Assembly: GCF_039528515.1 (NCBI RefSeq)
Contig: NZ_BAAALT010000084.1
Coordinates: 22,036 to 86,035, forward strand
Origin: Luedemannella flava
Lineage (GTDB): Bacteria; Actinomycetota; Actinomycetes; Mycobacteriales; Micromonosporaceae
Reading direction: 5' to 3'
DNA length: 64,000 bases
A program made the position numbers and the translations under genes. The number at the start of each line of letters is the position of its first letter. The first letter of the stretch is position 1. The notes under the pieces are model-generated. The model ran no database searches and was not told the DNA's origin. It saw nothing but the letters and a program-made list of their open reading frames with translations. This document shows, one piece after another, positions 1 to 7,952 of the stretch.

Positions 1-116
1 TCGTCGGGCTCCGCCACGTCGGAGAAGGCCCACTTGAGGACGAGGGCGAGTACGCCGACCAGGGCCAGGGCCAGGAACGGCGCGAGGAGATAACTCCAGC
101 CGTGCGTGAGGGGCAC
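1..116 (-). CDS. Membrane protein, N-terminal fragment
   Basis: The reverse strand reads without a stop from a GTG at 116 to the window edge, so the C-terminus is missing. The visible residues begin VPLTHGWSYLLAPFLALAL and continue as one strongly hydrophobic helix, then turn to a charged stretch (KWAFSDVAEPD). This is the pattern of a small protein anchored by an N-terminal transmembrane segment. No function can be assigned. It is divergent from the dehydrogenase at 240, sharing an upstream region of about 120 bp. The GTG start is the most plausible one but lacks a clear ribosome binding site. Confidence 0.5.
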   Translation of the reverse strand, partial: MPLTHGWSYLLAPFLALALVGVLALVLKWAFSDVAEPD

Positions 117-239
117 GCTGTCAGTGTGCCACCGCAGGTGGGGCGGGGTGCCCTGAACGGGCGTTCCGGCTGGGTCGGTAGGGTCGGCGCGAGGCCGCCG
201 TGCTCCGGGCCGGCGACCGGGTCTGGAGGGAGAGGGCGG

Positions 240-1091
240 ATGGCGGGACATGTCGCGGTCGTCGGGGCGGGTCTCATGGGTTCGGGCATCGCCCAGGTGG
301 CGGCCCAGGCGGGCTGGCGGGTGACGCTGCGCGATCTCGACGATGCCGCCACGGCCCGCGGCCTGGCGGGTGTGCGCGCCTCGCTGGAGCGCTTCGCCGC
401 CAAGGGCAAGATCGCCGCCGACGACGTGGACGCCGCGCTCGCCCGGATCACCACCACGACCGACCTGGACGCCGTGGCCGAGGCCGACATCGTCGTCGAG
501 GCGGTGTTCGAGCGGCTGGAGCTCAAGCAGGAGGTCTTCCGCTCGCTGGACCGGATCTGCCGGGACGGCGCGGTGCTCGCGACCAACACGTCCGCCATCC
601 CGGTCACCCAGATCGCCGCCGTGACGGCCCGGCCCGAGGCGGTCGTGGGCACCCACTTCTTCTCGCCCGTACCCATGATGGCTCTGTGTGAGCTGGTGCG
701 TGGGTACAAGACGAGCGACGCGACGCTCGCGACCGCCCGCGCGTTCGCGGAGGAGATCGGCAAGACGTGCATCGTGGTCAACCGCGACATCGCCGGCTTC
801 GTCACCACCCGCCTCATCACGGCCCTGGTGATGGAGGCGGTCAGCCTCGTCGAGAACGGCGTGGTCACCCCGGAGGACCTCGACACCGCCTGCAGGCTCG
901 GCTTCGGCCACGCCATGGGCCCGTTGGCCACGACCGACCTGACCGGCGTCGACGTGCTGCTCAACGCGACCCGCAACATCCACACCGACACGGGCGACCC
1001 GAAGTTCTTCCCGCCGGAGCTGCTGCAGCGCATGGCCGCCGCCGGCGACCTCGGCCGCAAGACGGGCAAGGGCTTCTACGAGTACGCCTGA
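240..1091 (+). CDS. 3-hydroxybutyryl-CoA dehydrogenase
   Basis: Predicted NAD(P)-dependent dehydrogenase interconverting 3-hydroxybutyryl-CoA and acetoacetyl-CoA (283 aa, the normal length of the single-domain FadB2/Hbd family). The Rossmann glycine motif GAGLMG lies at residues 9-14. The catalytic His is H139 in the THFFSP block, with its partner Glu at 151. The C-terminal 3HCDH helical domain runs to the typical ending KTGKGFYEYA. The reading frame is open further upstream, but ATG 240 was chosen because GGAGGGAG precedes it and the Rossmann fold starts at once. A TAGGGT box at 179-184 could be the -10. It probably serves short-chain acyl-CoA or polyhydroxybutyrate metabolism, in keeping with the thiolase and acyl-CoA mutase genes later in the window. 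Function is inferred from family motifs. Confidence 0.92.
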   Translation: MAGHVAVVGAGLMGSGIAQVAAQAGWRVTLRDLDDAATARGLAGVRASLERFAAKGKIAADDVDAALARITTTTDLDAVAEADIVVEAVFERLELKQEVFRSLDRICRDGAVLATNTSAIPVTQIAAVTARPEAVVGTHFFSPVPMMALCELVRGYKTSDATLATARAFAEEIGKTCIVVNRDIAGFVTTRLITALVMEAVSLVENGVVTPEDLDTACRLGFGHAMGPLATTDLTGVDVLLNATRNIHTDTGDPKFFPPELLQRMAAAGDLGRKTGKGFYEYA

Positions 1092-1150
1092 CGTTGCGTT
1101 GGGTGACGGTGACGTCGCGTCACTTGGGTGCGCGCCACCGGCACGTCACC

Positions 1151-1275
1151 CTCCCCACTTTGCTCTGCTTCCTCATAGGAATCGGGTGCTGAGCTGCGTC
1201 GCTCTAGATGATCTAGAACGGCGTTCGTGACTCAGCGTGTGTGATTCCTATAGGGAAGCAGAGCAAAGTGGGTGG
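1151..1275. repeat. Long inverted repeat with internal palindrome
   Basis: The left arm (1151-1193) and right arm (1231-1275) are near-perfect reverse complements. Both contain CACTTTGCTCTGCTTCC followed a few bases later by ATAGGAATC (read on opposite strands), and both end at GCTGAG toward the centre. The spacer holds a 15-bp palindrome, TCTAGATGATCTAGA, at 1203-1217. The element fills the gap between two convergent genes, so it may act as a two-way terminator. Its size and nested symmetry would also fit a small mobile or repeated intergenic element. No ORF is present. Confidence 0.75.
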
Positions 1276-1328
1276 GAGAGCATGCCGGGATCGCTGGGCT
1301 TAGTTGCGGACGGTAATCGACCGGCCGG

Positions 1329-2093
1329 TCAGCGGGCGAGCCAGCCGCCGTCGACGGGGAGGACGGCGCCGTGGACGTAGCGGGCGGCGTCGGACGCGAG
1401 GAAGACCGCCGCGCCCGTGAGGTCGTCCGGGTCGCCCCAGCGGCCGGCGGGGATGCGCTCGCGGATGGCGCGCTCGCGGTCGACGTCGGCCCGCAGCGGC
1501 GCGGTGTTGTCCGTGGCGATGTAGCCGGGGGCGATCGCGTTGACGTTCACACCGCGGGCGGCCCACTCGTTCGCCAGGGCGCGGGTCAGGCCCACGACGG
1601 CGTGCTTGGCCGCCGTGTACGACGGCACCCGGATGCCGCCCTGGAAGGACAGCATCGACGCGATGTTGATGATCTTGCCGGCGCCCCGGGGGAGCATGTG
1701 GCGGCCGGCCGCGCGGGACAGGTGGAACACGGCGTCCAGGTTGACCCGGAGCACCGCGTCCCAGTCGTCGGGGGAGTGGTCGGCTGCGTCGGCGCGACGG
1801 ATGGTGCCGGCGTTGTTGACGAGGATGTCGAGGCCACCGAGGTTGGCGGTGACCGTCGCGACCGCGTCCGCCAGTTCGTTCGGGGTGGCCGTGGCCAGGT
1901 CGGTGTGGACCACAAGCGTGCGCCGGCCCAGGGCCGCCACCCTGGCGACCGTCCCGCCCGGGTCGCCGCGCCCGAGCAGCGCCACGTCGGCGCCGGCCTG
2001 CGCCAGAGCCGTCGCGAGCGCCTGCCCGATGCCCCGGTTGCCGCCCGTGACCAGAGCGACCCGGCCGTCGAGCCGGAAGCTGTCCAGCACCAT
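1329..2093 (-). CDS. kduD: KduD-like 2-deoxy-D-gluconate 3-dehydrogenase
   Basis: Classical short-chain dehydrogenase of 254 aa. The cofactor loop GGNRGIG is at residues 17-23 and NNAG at 93-96. The catalytic residues are S146, Y159 and K163, and the family ending DGGWLAR is present. By similarity and context it should reduce 5-keto-4-deoxyuronate (2,5-diketo-3-deoxygluconate) to 2-keto-3-deoxygluconate, the step after KduI in uronate breakdown. It is the last gene of the minus-strand operon. Its ATG shares one base with the stop of the isomerase gene, which indicates translational coupling. The frame is open far upstream, but ATG 2093 is set by this overlap and by the conserved N-terminus. 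The KDG kinase and aldolase needed afterwards are not in the window. Confidence 0.85.
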   Translation of the reverse strand: MVLDSFRLDGRVALVTGGNRGIGQALATALAQAGADVALLGRGDPGGTVARVAALGRRTLVVHTDLATATPNELADAVATVTANLGGLDILVNNAGTIRRADAADHSPDDWDAVLRVNLDAVFHLSRAAGRHMLPRGAGKIINIASMLSFQGGIRVPSYTAAKHAVVGLTRALANEWAARGVNVNAIAPGYIATDNTAPLRADVDRERAIRERIPAGRWGDPDDLTGAAVFLASDAARYVHGAVLPVDGGWLAR

Positions 2094-2917
2094 CACAGGC
2101 CCACGCTGCGCAGGGTGGGCACGGTCTTCCCGACCCAGGACAGGTTGACGTCCTCGTGGGCGCCCTGGGTGCGCTGCGTGCCGGCGAGGAACCAGAGGTA
2201 GTACGTCGTGTAGCCCGGCGCGCTCACCACCGTGTGGTAGCCCTCCGGCATCATGTGCATGCCGTGGTCGCGGACCGTGAAGTTCTCCTCGTACCCCTCG
2301 TCGGTGTACATCCGGCAGATGCCGAACCCGTCGGACGGGTTGACGCGGAAGTAGTACATCTCCTCGTGGGCGGCCTCGGCCGGCAGGTTGTCGTGCTTGT
2401 GCCGGTGCGGCGGGTACGTGCTCCAGTTGCCGGACGGGGTGTAGGTCTCGCCGACGATGAGCCGGTGCGCCGGCAGGTCCGGCTGGGAGATCTCGGTGAG
2501 GATCTGGTGGTAGTCGCGCCCGAAGTTGGCCGCGCCCCACCGCCCGGCGGCCACGCGGTCCGGCGCGATCACGTAGGGCCCGACTGCCAGGTCGCTGGGC
2601 GCGCTGGGCAGCGCGATCTCCACATCGGACAGGGCCGAGACGGTCACCTCCGCGCCGGCTGGGAGGTAGACCGAGTGCGGCCTGCCGTCGAAAACGTTCG
2701 CCCGGCCGCCCACGCTCTCGAAGCGGTGCCCGCCGACCGTGAAGGTCGCGGTGCCGCCCAGGATCACCGCCAGGATCTCCCGGTCGCCGGTGGCGCCCGA
2801 CCAGGACTGCCCGGCGTCGAGGCGCAGCAACGTGAAGTCCAGTAGCGCGCACGGGTTGAACGGCAGCGTGTTGTGGCCGGTGCCGGCCGGAATGAAGCAG
2901 TGGTATCGGTAGTCCAC
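2093..2917 (-). CDS. KduI/IolB-family 5-keto-4-deoxyuronate isomerase
   Basis: Bicupin isomerase of 274 aa. The metal-binding set is recognisable: H171 and H173 in HRHKHD, a Glu at 185-186 in HEEMYYF, and H228 in GYHTV. The surrounding motif YTPSGNWSTYPPH resembles IolB (5-deoxyglucuronate isomerase of inositol catabolism) more than classical KduI. No other inositol gene is nearby, whereas GH88 and KduD flank it, so the likely substrate is 4-deoxy-5-ketouronate. GTG 2917 was chosen because a GAAAGG element lies about 8 bases upstream and the length then fits IolB. It starts 20 bases after the GH88 gene ends. The substrate is an inference from context. Confidence 0.82.
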   Translation of the reverse strand: MDYRYHCFIPAGTGHNTLPFNPCALLDFTLLRLDAGQSWSGATGDREILAVILGGTATFTVGGHRFESVGGRANVFDGRPHSVYLPAGAEVTVSALSDVEIALPSAPSDLAVGPYVIAPDRVAAGRWGAANFGRDYHQILTEISQPDLPAHRLIVGETYTPSGNWSTYPPHRHKHDNLPAEAAHEEMYYFRVNPSDGFGICRMYTDEGYEENFTVRDHGMHMMPEGYHTVVSAPGYTTYYLWFLAGTQRTQGAHEDVNLSWVGKTVPTLRSVGL

Positions 2918-2937
2918 GGGTCGCCTTTCAGGGTTGG

Positions 2938-4113
2938 TCACCACGGGCTGGTCCAGTCCGGCACGGTCGCGCGGGTCAGCGCCTCCAGGTAGAAGTAGTC
3001 GCCCCACAGGGTTCCCTCGTCCACGCCGACGTTCTTGGGCTTGTCGTACACGCCGTGCCGCAGCAGCGCCGTCGCCCCGACGCCGCCGGGCGTGGCGTAG
3101 TGGGCCATGAGCGAGTCGAGGATGCGGGCGGCCGCGGCGCGGTAGCGGTCACCGTCGTCCACGTGGTCGGCGAGTTCGGCCAGGCCGCACGCCGCGATCG
3201 CGGCGGCCGAGCTGTCGCGCTCCTCGCCGCTGCCGTCGCGGTAGACCAGATCCCAGTACGCCACGTGGTCGGCGGGCAGGTGGGCGAGGAAGTAGTCGGC
3301 GCAGGTGCGCGCCGCCGCGAGCAGCGACGCGTCGCCCGTGTGGCGGTAGTTGAGGCTGAACCCGTAGATGCCCCACGCCTGGCCGCGGGCCCAGCACGAG
3401 TCGTCGGCGGCGCCCTGTTCCGTCTCGCCGCGCAGCGGCGCGCCCGTCACGGGGTCCCAGTAGTACGTGTGGAAGGTCGTGCCGTCCGGGCGCAGGATGT
3501 GCTCGCGCAGCTGGGCGACGTGCCGCCGCGCGGCGGCCGCGTACCGTCCGTCGCCGGTCCGCTGCCCGGCCCAGAACAGCAGCGGCGTGTTCATCAGGCT
3601 GTCGATGATGGTGCGGCCGCGCTGGCGTACGTCGGACAGGTCGCCCCACGCCTGGATGATCCCGGCGGGCTCCAGGAACCGGGTCATCAGATGGTCGGCG
3701 GCGGCCAGGGCGGCGTCGCGGGCCCGCGCGTCGTCCGTGCGCCGGGCCGGGGTGACGCACGCCAGCGTGTAGAGGAACCCCAGGTCGTGCGTGTCCAGGT
3801 CGACGCCGCCGGCGACCCGGGTGGCGAAGCTGTCCACATGGGACCGGGCGGCGACCTCGAACCGGCGCTCGCCGCTCAGGTCGTGGGCGAGCCACAGCAT
3901 GCCGGGCCAGAAGCTGGTGGTCCAGCCCGTGTTGGCGCCCTCGGGCTGCCCGGCGGCGGGTGGCCGCGGCGGGTAGACATCGCCCGCGGTGGTGTCCGCC
4001 GGGTACCGGTCGCCGAAGGCGCGGAGGTTCGCGTCGACGGTCCGCAACGCGACCGCCACCGCGGCCGCGACCGCCTCGGCATCAGGGCTGGGACGGACCT
4101 CGGTCGCCGTCAT
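2938..4113 (-). CDS. GH88 unsaturated uronyl hydrolase
   Basis: Glycoside hydrolase family 88 enzyme (391 aa) that hydrates the vinyl ether of an unsaturated uronic acid at the non-reducing end of lyase products, releasing 4-deoxy-5-ketouronate. The two essential aspartates of the family are visible: D110 in THDLGFLY and D171 in IIDSLMN (D88 and D149 in the Bacillus enzyme). Other family blocks are NTGWTTSFWPGM, WARGQAW, RDSSAAAIAA and DEGTLWGDYFY. There is no signal peptide, so it acts in the cytoplasm on imported oligosaccharides. It sits between the DUF624 gene and the isomerase gene in the same operon. GH88 is preferred over GH105 because of the HDLGF and IIDSLMN blocks; the sugar linkage cut is unknown. 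Confidence 0.93.
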   Translation of the reverse strand: MTATEVRPSPDAEAVAAAVAVALRTVDANLRAFGDRYPADTTAGDVYPPRPPAAGQPEGANTGWTTSFWPGMLWLAHDLSGERRFEVAARSHVDSFATRVAGGVDLDTHDLGFLYTLACVTPARRTDDARARDAALAAADHLMTRFLEPAGIIQAWGDLSDVRQRGRTIIDSLMNTPLLFWAGQRTGDGRYAAAARRHVAQLREHILRPDGTTFHTYYWDPVTGAPLRGETEQGAADDSCWARGQAWGIYGFSLNYRHTGDASLLAAARTCADYFLAHLPADHVAYWDLVYRDGSGEERDSSAAAIAACGLAELADHVDDGDRYRAAAARILDSLMAHYATPGGVGATALLRHGVYDKPKNVGVDEGTLWGDYFYLEALTRATVPDWTSPW

Positions 4114-4152
4114 GAGTGCTGATCTCCCTCGTGGTACGTGCAGGTGCGAAGG

Positions 4153-4821
4153 TCAGGCGGGCTGGGGTGCCGGGTCGAGCGCGACCCGCAGGCAGGAGCG
4201 GCTGTTGGCCCAGACGACGTACAGCAGCGGCGCGGCGGCGAGCCCGAGCGCGAGCGCCGGCCGGGCCGTCACGAGCTGCGCGAGCAGGGCCAGCACCAGC
4301 AGTGACATGGCCGTCAGGTACCACCGGCGCACCGCCAGGTACGCGCACGCGCGGGCCACGTCGCGCAGCCGGGCGGCGGGCCGCTCGGCCAGCGTCACGA
4401 GCCCGAGCAGCCCGGTCGCCACGGTGAGGATGCCCAGCATCGCCAGCAGCGGCAGCGTGAGCGCGCCCACCCGGTGCCCCCAGGCCCAGCGCGCGTCGAC
4501 GCCCAGGACGACGAGCACGGCGCTGACGCCGGCCCCCCAGAGCACGGCCCGTCGGCCGGTCGCGCGCCACGTCCGGCCGAAGGTGCGCAGCACGGCGGTG
4601 GACCGGCCGGACGAGTACGCCGACATGACGGCGAAGACGCCGCACACGCCCGGCGCGCACAGCGGCGCGAGCAGCGCGTACAGGGGCCAGGACCGGGCGG
4701 TCTCCGTGGTGAACAGCGCCGCGACGAGCGGCAGGCAGCCGAGGACGAGCAGCAGGTTGCTCATCAGGGCGACGTAGACCCCGTCGAAGATCGCGTGCAG
4801 GGTGTCGTGTCGGACGCGCAT
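4153..4821 (-). CDS. DUF624 (YesL-like) membrane protein
   Basis: Integral membrane protein of 222 aa with about five or six hydrophobic helices. It begins with the family-type segment HDTLHAIFDGVYVALMSNLLL and has LAPLCAPGVCGVFAVM soon after. Members of this family (Bacillus YesL) are encoded with CUT1 sugar importers and rhamnogalacturonan genes, but no molecular role is established. Here it lies directly downstream of the two permease genes, 3 bases after the second, so it is probably co-translated and may assist or regulate the transporter. Confidence 0.78.
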   Translation of the reverse strand: MRVRHDTLHAIFDGVYVALMSNLLLVLGCLPLVAALFTTETARSWPLYALLAPLCAPGVCGVFAVMSAYSSGRSTAVLRTFGRTWRATGRRAVLWGAGVSAVLVVLGVDARWAWGHRVGALTLPLLAMLGILTVATGLLGLVTLAERPAARLRDVARACAYLAVRRWYLTAMSLLVLALLAQLVTARPALALGLAAAPLLYVVWANSRSCLRVALDPAPQPA

Positions 4822-4824
4822 GAC

Positions 4825-5643
4825 TCAGCCCTTCAGTCCGGTGGTGGCGATGCCCTCGACGAAGTACCGCTGCCCGAGCAGGAAGATGACCGCGATCGGC
4901 AGCACGGACAGCACCGAGCCCGTCATGATCAGGGCGGTCTCGGCGTTGTACTGCGAGATGAAGGTCCGCAGCCCCAGCTGGATCGTGCGCAGGTCCGGGC
5001 TGCGCAGGTAGATCAGCGGGCCGAGGTAGTCGTTCCAGGTGGTGACGAACGTGAGCAGGGTCAGGCTCGCCAGGGCCGGGCGCGACAGCGGCAGCATGAC
5101 CCGGCGGTAGATGCCGAACTCGCTCAGCCCGTCCATCCGCGCCGACTCGCTGAGCTCCTCGGGGACGGTCTCGTAGAACTGCTTCATGAGGAACACGCCG
5201 AACGCGCCGAACGCCTGCAGCGCGATGATCGACCAGAGCGTGTCCGACAGGTGCAGCTTCGACATGAGGATGAACTGCGGGATCATGTACGACTGCCAGG
5301 GCACGGCGATCGTCCCGATGTAGGCGAGGAACAGCACGTCGCGGCCGGGGAAGCGGACGCGGGCGAAGCCGTACGCGGCGAAGCTGCCGGTGAACACCTG
5401 CAGGGCCGTGACCGCCACCGACAGCAGCAGCGTGTTGCCCAGCCACGTCGTCATATCCGACTTGTTCCAGATATCGACGTAGTTGCGCCACACCACCGGG
5501 TCGGGCAGCCACTGGATCGGGATCGTGAACACGTCGTTGTTGTGCTTCAACGACGACATCACCATCCAGTAGAACGGCAGCAGCAGCGCGACCGCCGCCG
5601 CGATGAGACCGGCGTAGCCGGCGACGCGCCAACCACGGGCCAT
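4825..5643 (-). CDS. CUT1 sugar ABC transporter permease (MalG/LplC-like)
   Basis: Inner-membrane permease of 272 aa with six predicted helices. The cytoplasmic EAA loop, which docks the ATPase, reads ELSESARMDGLSEFGIYRR. The C-terminus ends in YFVEGIATTGLKG, typical of MalG-type subunits. It overlaps the stop of the other permease gene by one base. With the MalF-like partner and the lipoprotein it should import oligosaccharides made outside the cell. No dedicated ATPase gene is present, so a shared MsiK-type ATPase elsewhere in the genome probably energises it, as is common in actinomycetes. Confidence 0.92.
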   Translation of the reverse strand: MARGWRVAGYAGLIAAAVALLLPFYWMVMSSLKHNNDVFTIPIQWLPDPVVWRNYVDIWNKSDMTTWLGNTLLLSVAVTALQVFTGSFAAYGFARVRFPGRDVLFLAYIGTIAVPWQSYMIPQFILMSKLHLSDTLWSIIALQAFGAFGVFLMKQFYETVPEELSESARMDGLSEFGIYRRVMLPLSRPALASLTLLTFVTTWNDYLGPLIYLRSPDLRTIQLGLRTFISQYNAETALIMTGSVLSVLPIAVIFLLGQRYFVEGIATTGLKG

Positions 5644-6548
5644 CAGGCGTCCCTCCGCTTGTTGACCAGGAACTGGACGACGGTGATGAGGAAGCAGACC
5701 GCGAAGAGCACGATGGAGACCGCCGACGCGTAGCCGAACTGGTTCTCATGGAAGCCCTTCTGGTAGATGTACTGCGACAGCACGAGCGTCGACTGGCCCG
5801 GCCCGCCCTCGGTGAGCAGCAGGATCAGGTCGAAGACCTTGAAGCTGCCGATGGTGAGCATCACCGTGACGAAGAACGTGGTGTGCCGCAGCGACGGCAG
5901 CGTGATCCGCCGGAACCGCTGCCAGACGTTCGCGCCGTCGATCGTCGCGGCCTCGTAGAGCTGCGCCGGGATGGTCTGCAGGCCGGCGAGGAACAGCAGC
6001 ATGTAGTAGCCCATCTCGCGCCAGACCCCGACGACGATGACGGCCGGCATGGACCAGTCCGCCGACGTCGTCCAGCCGGGCGGGTGGTCCACGCCGATGG
6101 CCCGCAGCAGGCCGTTGATCGGGCCGTACTCGGGGCTGAAGAGCATGTTCCAGACGGCGGCGATCGCGACGATCGCGGTGATGTACGGGAAGAACGCGAC
6201 GGTCCGGAAGAACGCCACCCCGCGCAGCCGCCGGTTGAGCAGCAGCGCGAGGCCCAGCGACGCCCCCATGGTGAGCGGGATGTGCAGGGCCGAGTAGTAG
6301 ACGGTGTTCCAGAACGCGGTCCAGAAGCTCGCGTCGTGCCACAGGCGCGTGAAGTTGGCCGTGCCGGTCCACTCGGCGACGCCGAACACGTTCCAGTTGG
6401 TGAACGCCAGGTAGAACAGCGCCACGACCGGGACGAGCGTGAGGACGGCGAAGCCGAGGAAGTTCGGCAGGATGAACGTCCATCCCGCCACCGTGTTGCG
6501 CCACACCAGCCGGCGGTGCCTGCGCCGCGTCCGCGGCAACGTTGTCAT
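5643..6548 (-). CDS. CUT1 sugar ABC transporter permease (MalF-like)
   Basis: Permease of 301 aa with a basic N-terminus (TLPRTRRRHRRLVWR), then six or so helices starting TVAGWTFILPNFLGFAVL. The EAA loop is AQLYEAATIDGANVWQRFRR. ATG 6548 was preferred over upstream starts because GGAGAG lies 4 bases before it; a longer version would begin at 6614 and run into the end of the binding-protein gene. Heterodimeric partner of the permease encoded next. Substrate is inferred from the uronate genes around it. Confidence 0.92.
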   Translation of the reverse strand: MTTLPRTRRRHRRLVWRNTVAGWTFILPNFLGFAVLTLVPVVALFYLAFTNWNVFGVAEWTGTANFTRLWHDASFWTAFWNTVYYSALHIPLTMGASLGLALLLNRRLRGVAFFRTVAFFPYITAIVAIAAVWNMLFSPEYGPINGLLRAIGVDHPPGWTTSADWSMPAVIVVGVWREMGYYMLLFLAGLQTIPAQLYEAATIDGANVWQRFRRITLPSLRHTTFFVTVMLTIGSFKVFDLILLLTEGGPGQSTLVLSQYIYQKGFHENQFGYASAVSIVLFAVCFLITVVQFLVNKRRDA

Positions 6549-6610
6549 GCGACTCTCCAAGGGCATCGCGCCGTCCGGCGGGCCTCCTGGACCCGCCGGA
6601 CGGCGTCGCG

Positions 6611-7912
6611 TCACTGGTTGAGGACCTCGTTCTTGGCGCGGGTCTGCGCCGCCGTGACGGCGTCGTCGACGCCCTTGCTGCCCGACATGACCGCCGAGTG
6701 CAGCTCGCCGAGGATGTTCTGCAGCCCGGCGGTGTACTTGGACACCGGGTTCTCCGGCTTCGTCTCGTGCTTGGCGAAGGCGAACTTGGACAGGTCGTCG
6801 CCCGGCACCCCGTCGAGGCCGAACAGCGCCTGCGTCACCACGTCGGAGGTGGACGCCGGGGTGATGCCGATGCCGGCCAGCGCCTTGGCGGCGTCGTCGC
6901 TCGCGGCGTACGCCAGGAACTTCTTGGCCGCGTCGAGCTTGGCCTTGCCGGCCTTCGGGTTGATGCCCAGGCCCGTCGGGTCACCGAAGGTGACGGGCGT
7001 GGCCGCGTTGCCGGTCGTCGACTTGTCGAACTGCGGCGCCGGTGCGAGGCCCCAGGTGAACTTGTCGGCGTCGCCGGTCTTGCGCTGGCTCAGCAGCGTC
7101 GCCACGTACCAGGTGCCCATGAGCATCATCGCCGACTGCTGCTTGCCGAACTGCGCCTGGTAGGTGAGCTTGTTGGTGGTCACCGTGCCGAAGTTCGGCT
7201 GCGCCCCGGCGCTCTGCAGGTCCAATGCCCGCTGGTAGTACGGCTTGAGGTAGCTGAAGTCGCCCCCCAGCAGGTCCGCGCCCGGCGTCTGCGCCAGCGC
7301 CAGGCCCTGCACGGTCGACTGCCAGCCGTGCTGGTAGACGCCCGTGGCGGTGGAGCCGGCCGCCTTGAGCCCGGCGGTGAGGCTCTTCGCCGCCGTCGCG
7401 TACTCGTCCCAGGTCCAGCTGCCGTCCGGCACGGCGACCTTCGCCTTGTCGAACAGGTCCTTGTTGTAGTACAGGACCCAGGAGTCCTGCCGGTACGGGA
7501 CCGCGAACGTCTTGCCGTCGACCTGGTACGTTTTCAGCCCGGGAAGGGTGCCGAGGCCCGACGCGATGTCGGAGACGTCCACGAGCTGACCGCCGGACTG
7601 GTACGTGTAGAAGTTCTTGAGGTTCTTCAGCACGTAGACCTCGGGCGCCGTGCCGGCGGCCAGGTCAGCGGTCATCTGGGTGTCGTAGTTGGCGGCGTCG
7701 TATTCTTTGAGCTCGACCGTCACGTTGGGGTTGGCCGCGTGGAAGCCGTCGGCGAGAGTCTTGAACTCCGGTGTCGTCGACAGGCTCCAGCCCGCCAGAG
7801 TGATCTTCACCGGGGCGTTCGGGTCGGTCGTCTCGTCCTCGCCGCCGCAACCGGCGAGGACGAGCGTGACCGCCGTCGCGATGCTGATCATGGCGGGGAA
7901 GGCGCGTTTCAT
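6611..7912 (-). CDS. Sugar ABC transporter substrate-binding lipoprotein
   Basis: Extracellular solute-binding protein family 1, 433 aa. The N-terminus is a lipoprotein signal (MKRAFPAMISIATAVTLVLAG followed by the lipobox Cys in LAGC), then an acidic linker. The mature part has the usual two-lobe features such as PYRQDSWVLYYNKDLFDKA and DEYATAAKSL. A strong ribosome binding site (AAGGAGAAAGG) precedes the ATG. It should capture oligosaccharides at the outer face of the membrane for the two permeases downstream. Ligand is unknown; unsaturated or uronate-containing oligosaccharides are the best guess from context. Confidence 0.92.
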   Translation of the reverse strand: MKRAFPAMISIATAVTLVLAGCGGEDETTDPNAPVKITLAGWSLSTTPEFKTLADGFHAANPNVTVELKEYDAANYDTQMTADLAAGTAPEVYVLKNLKNFYTYQSGGQLVDVSDIASGLGTLPGLKTYQVDGKTFAVPYRQDSWVLYYNKDLFDKAKVAVPDGSWTWDEYATAAKSLTAGLKAAGSTATGVYQHGWQSTVQGLALAQTPGADLLGGDFSYLKPYYQRALDLQSAGAQPNFGTVTTNKLTYQAQFGKQQSAMMLMGTWYVATLLSQRKTGDADKFTWGLAPAPQFDKSTTGNAATPVTFGDPTGLGINPKAGKAKLDAAKKFLAYAASDDAAKALAGIGITPASTSDVVTQALFGLDGVPGDDLSKFAFAKHETKPENPVSKYTAGLQNILGELHSAVMSGSKGVDDAVTAAQTRAKNEVLNQ

Positions 7913-7952
7913 CCTTTCTCCTTCGGGTTTGGGGCCTGTGGGGCCCGCGCTG

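Noticed and set aside
2093..2917. Inositol catabolism gene iolB
   Set aside because: Sequence is IolB-like, but no other inositol gene is present and the neighbours are GH88 and KduD; kept as an isomerase of uronate breakdown.
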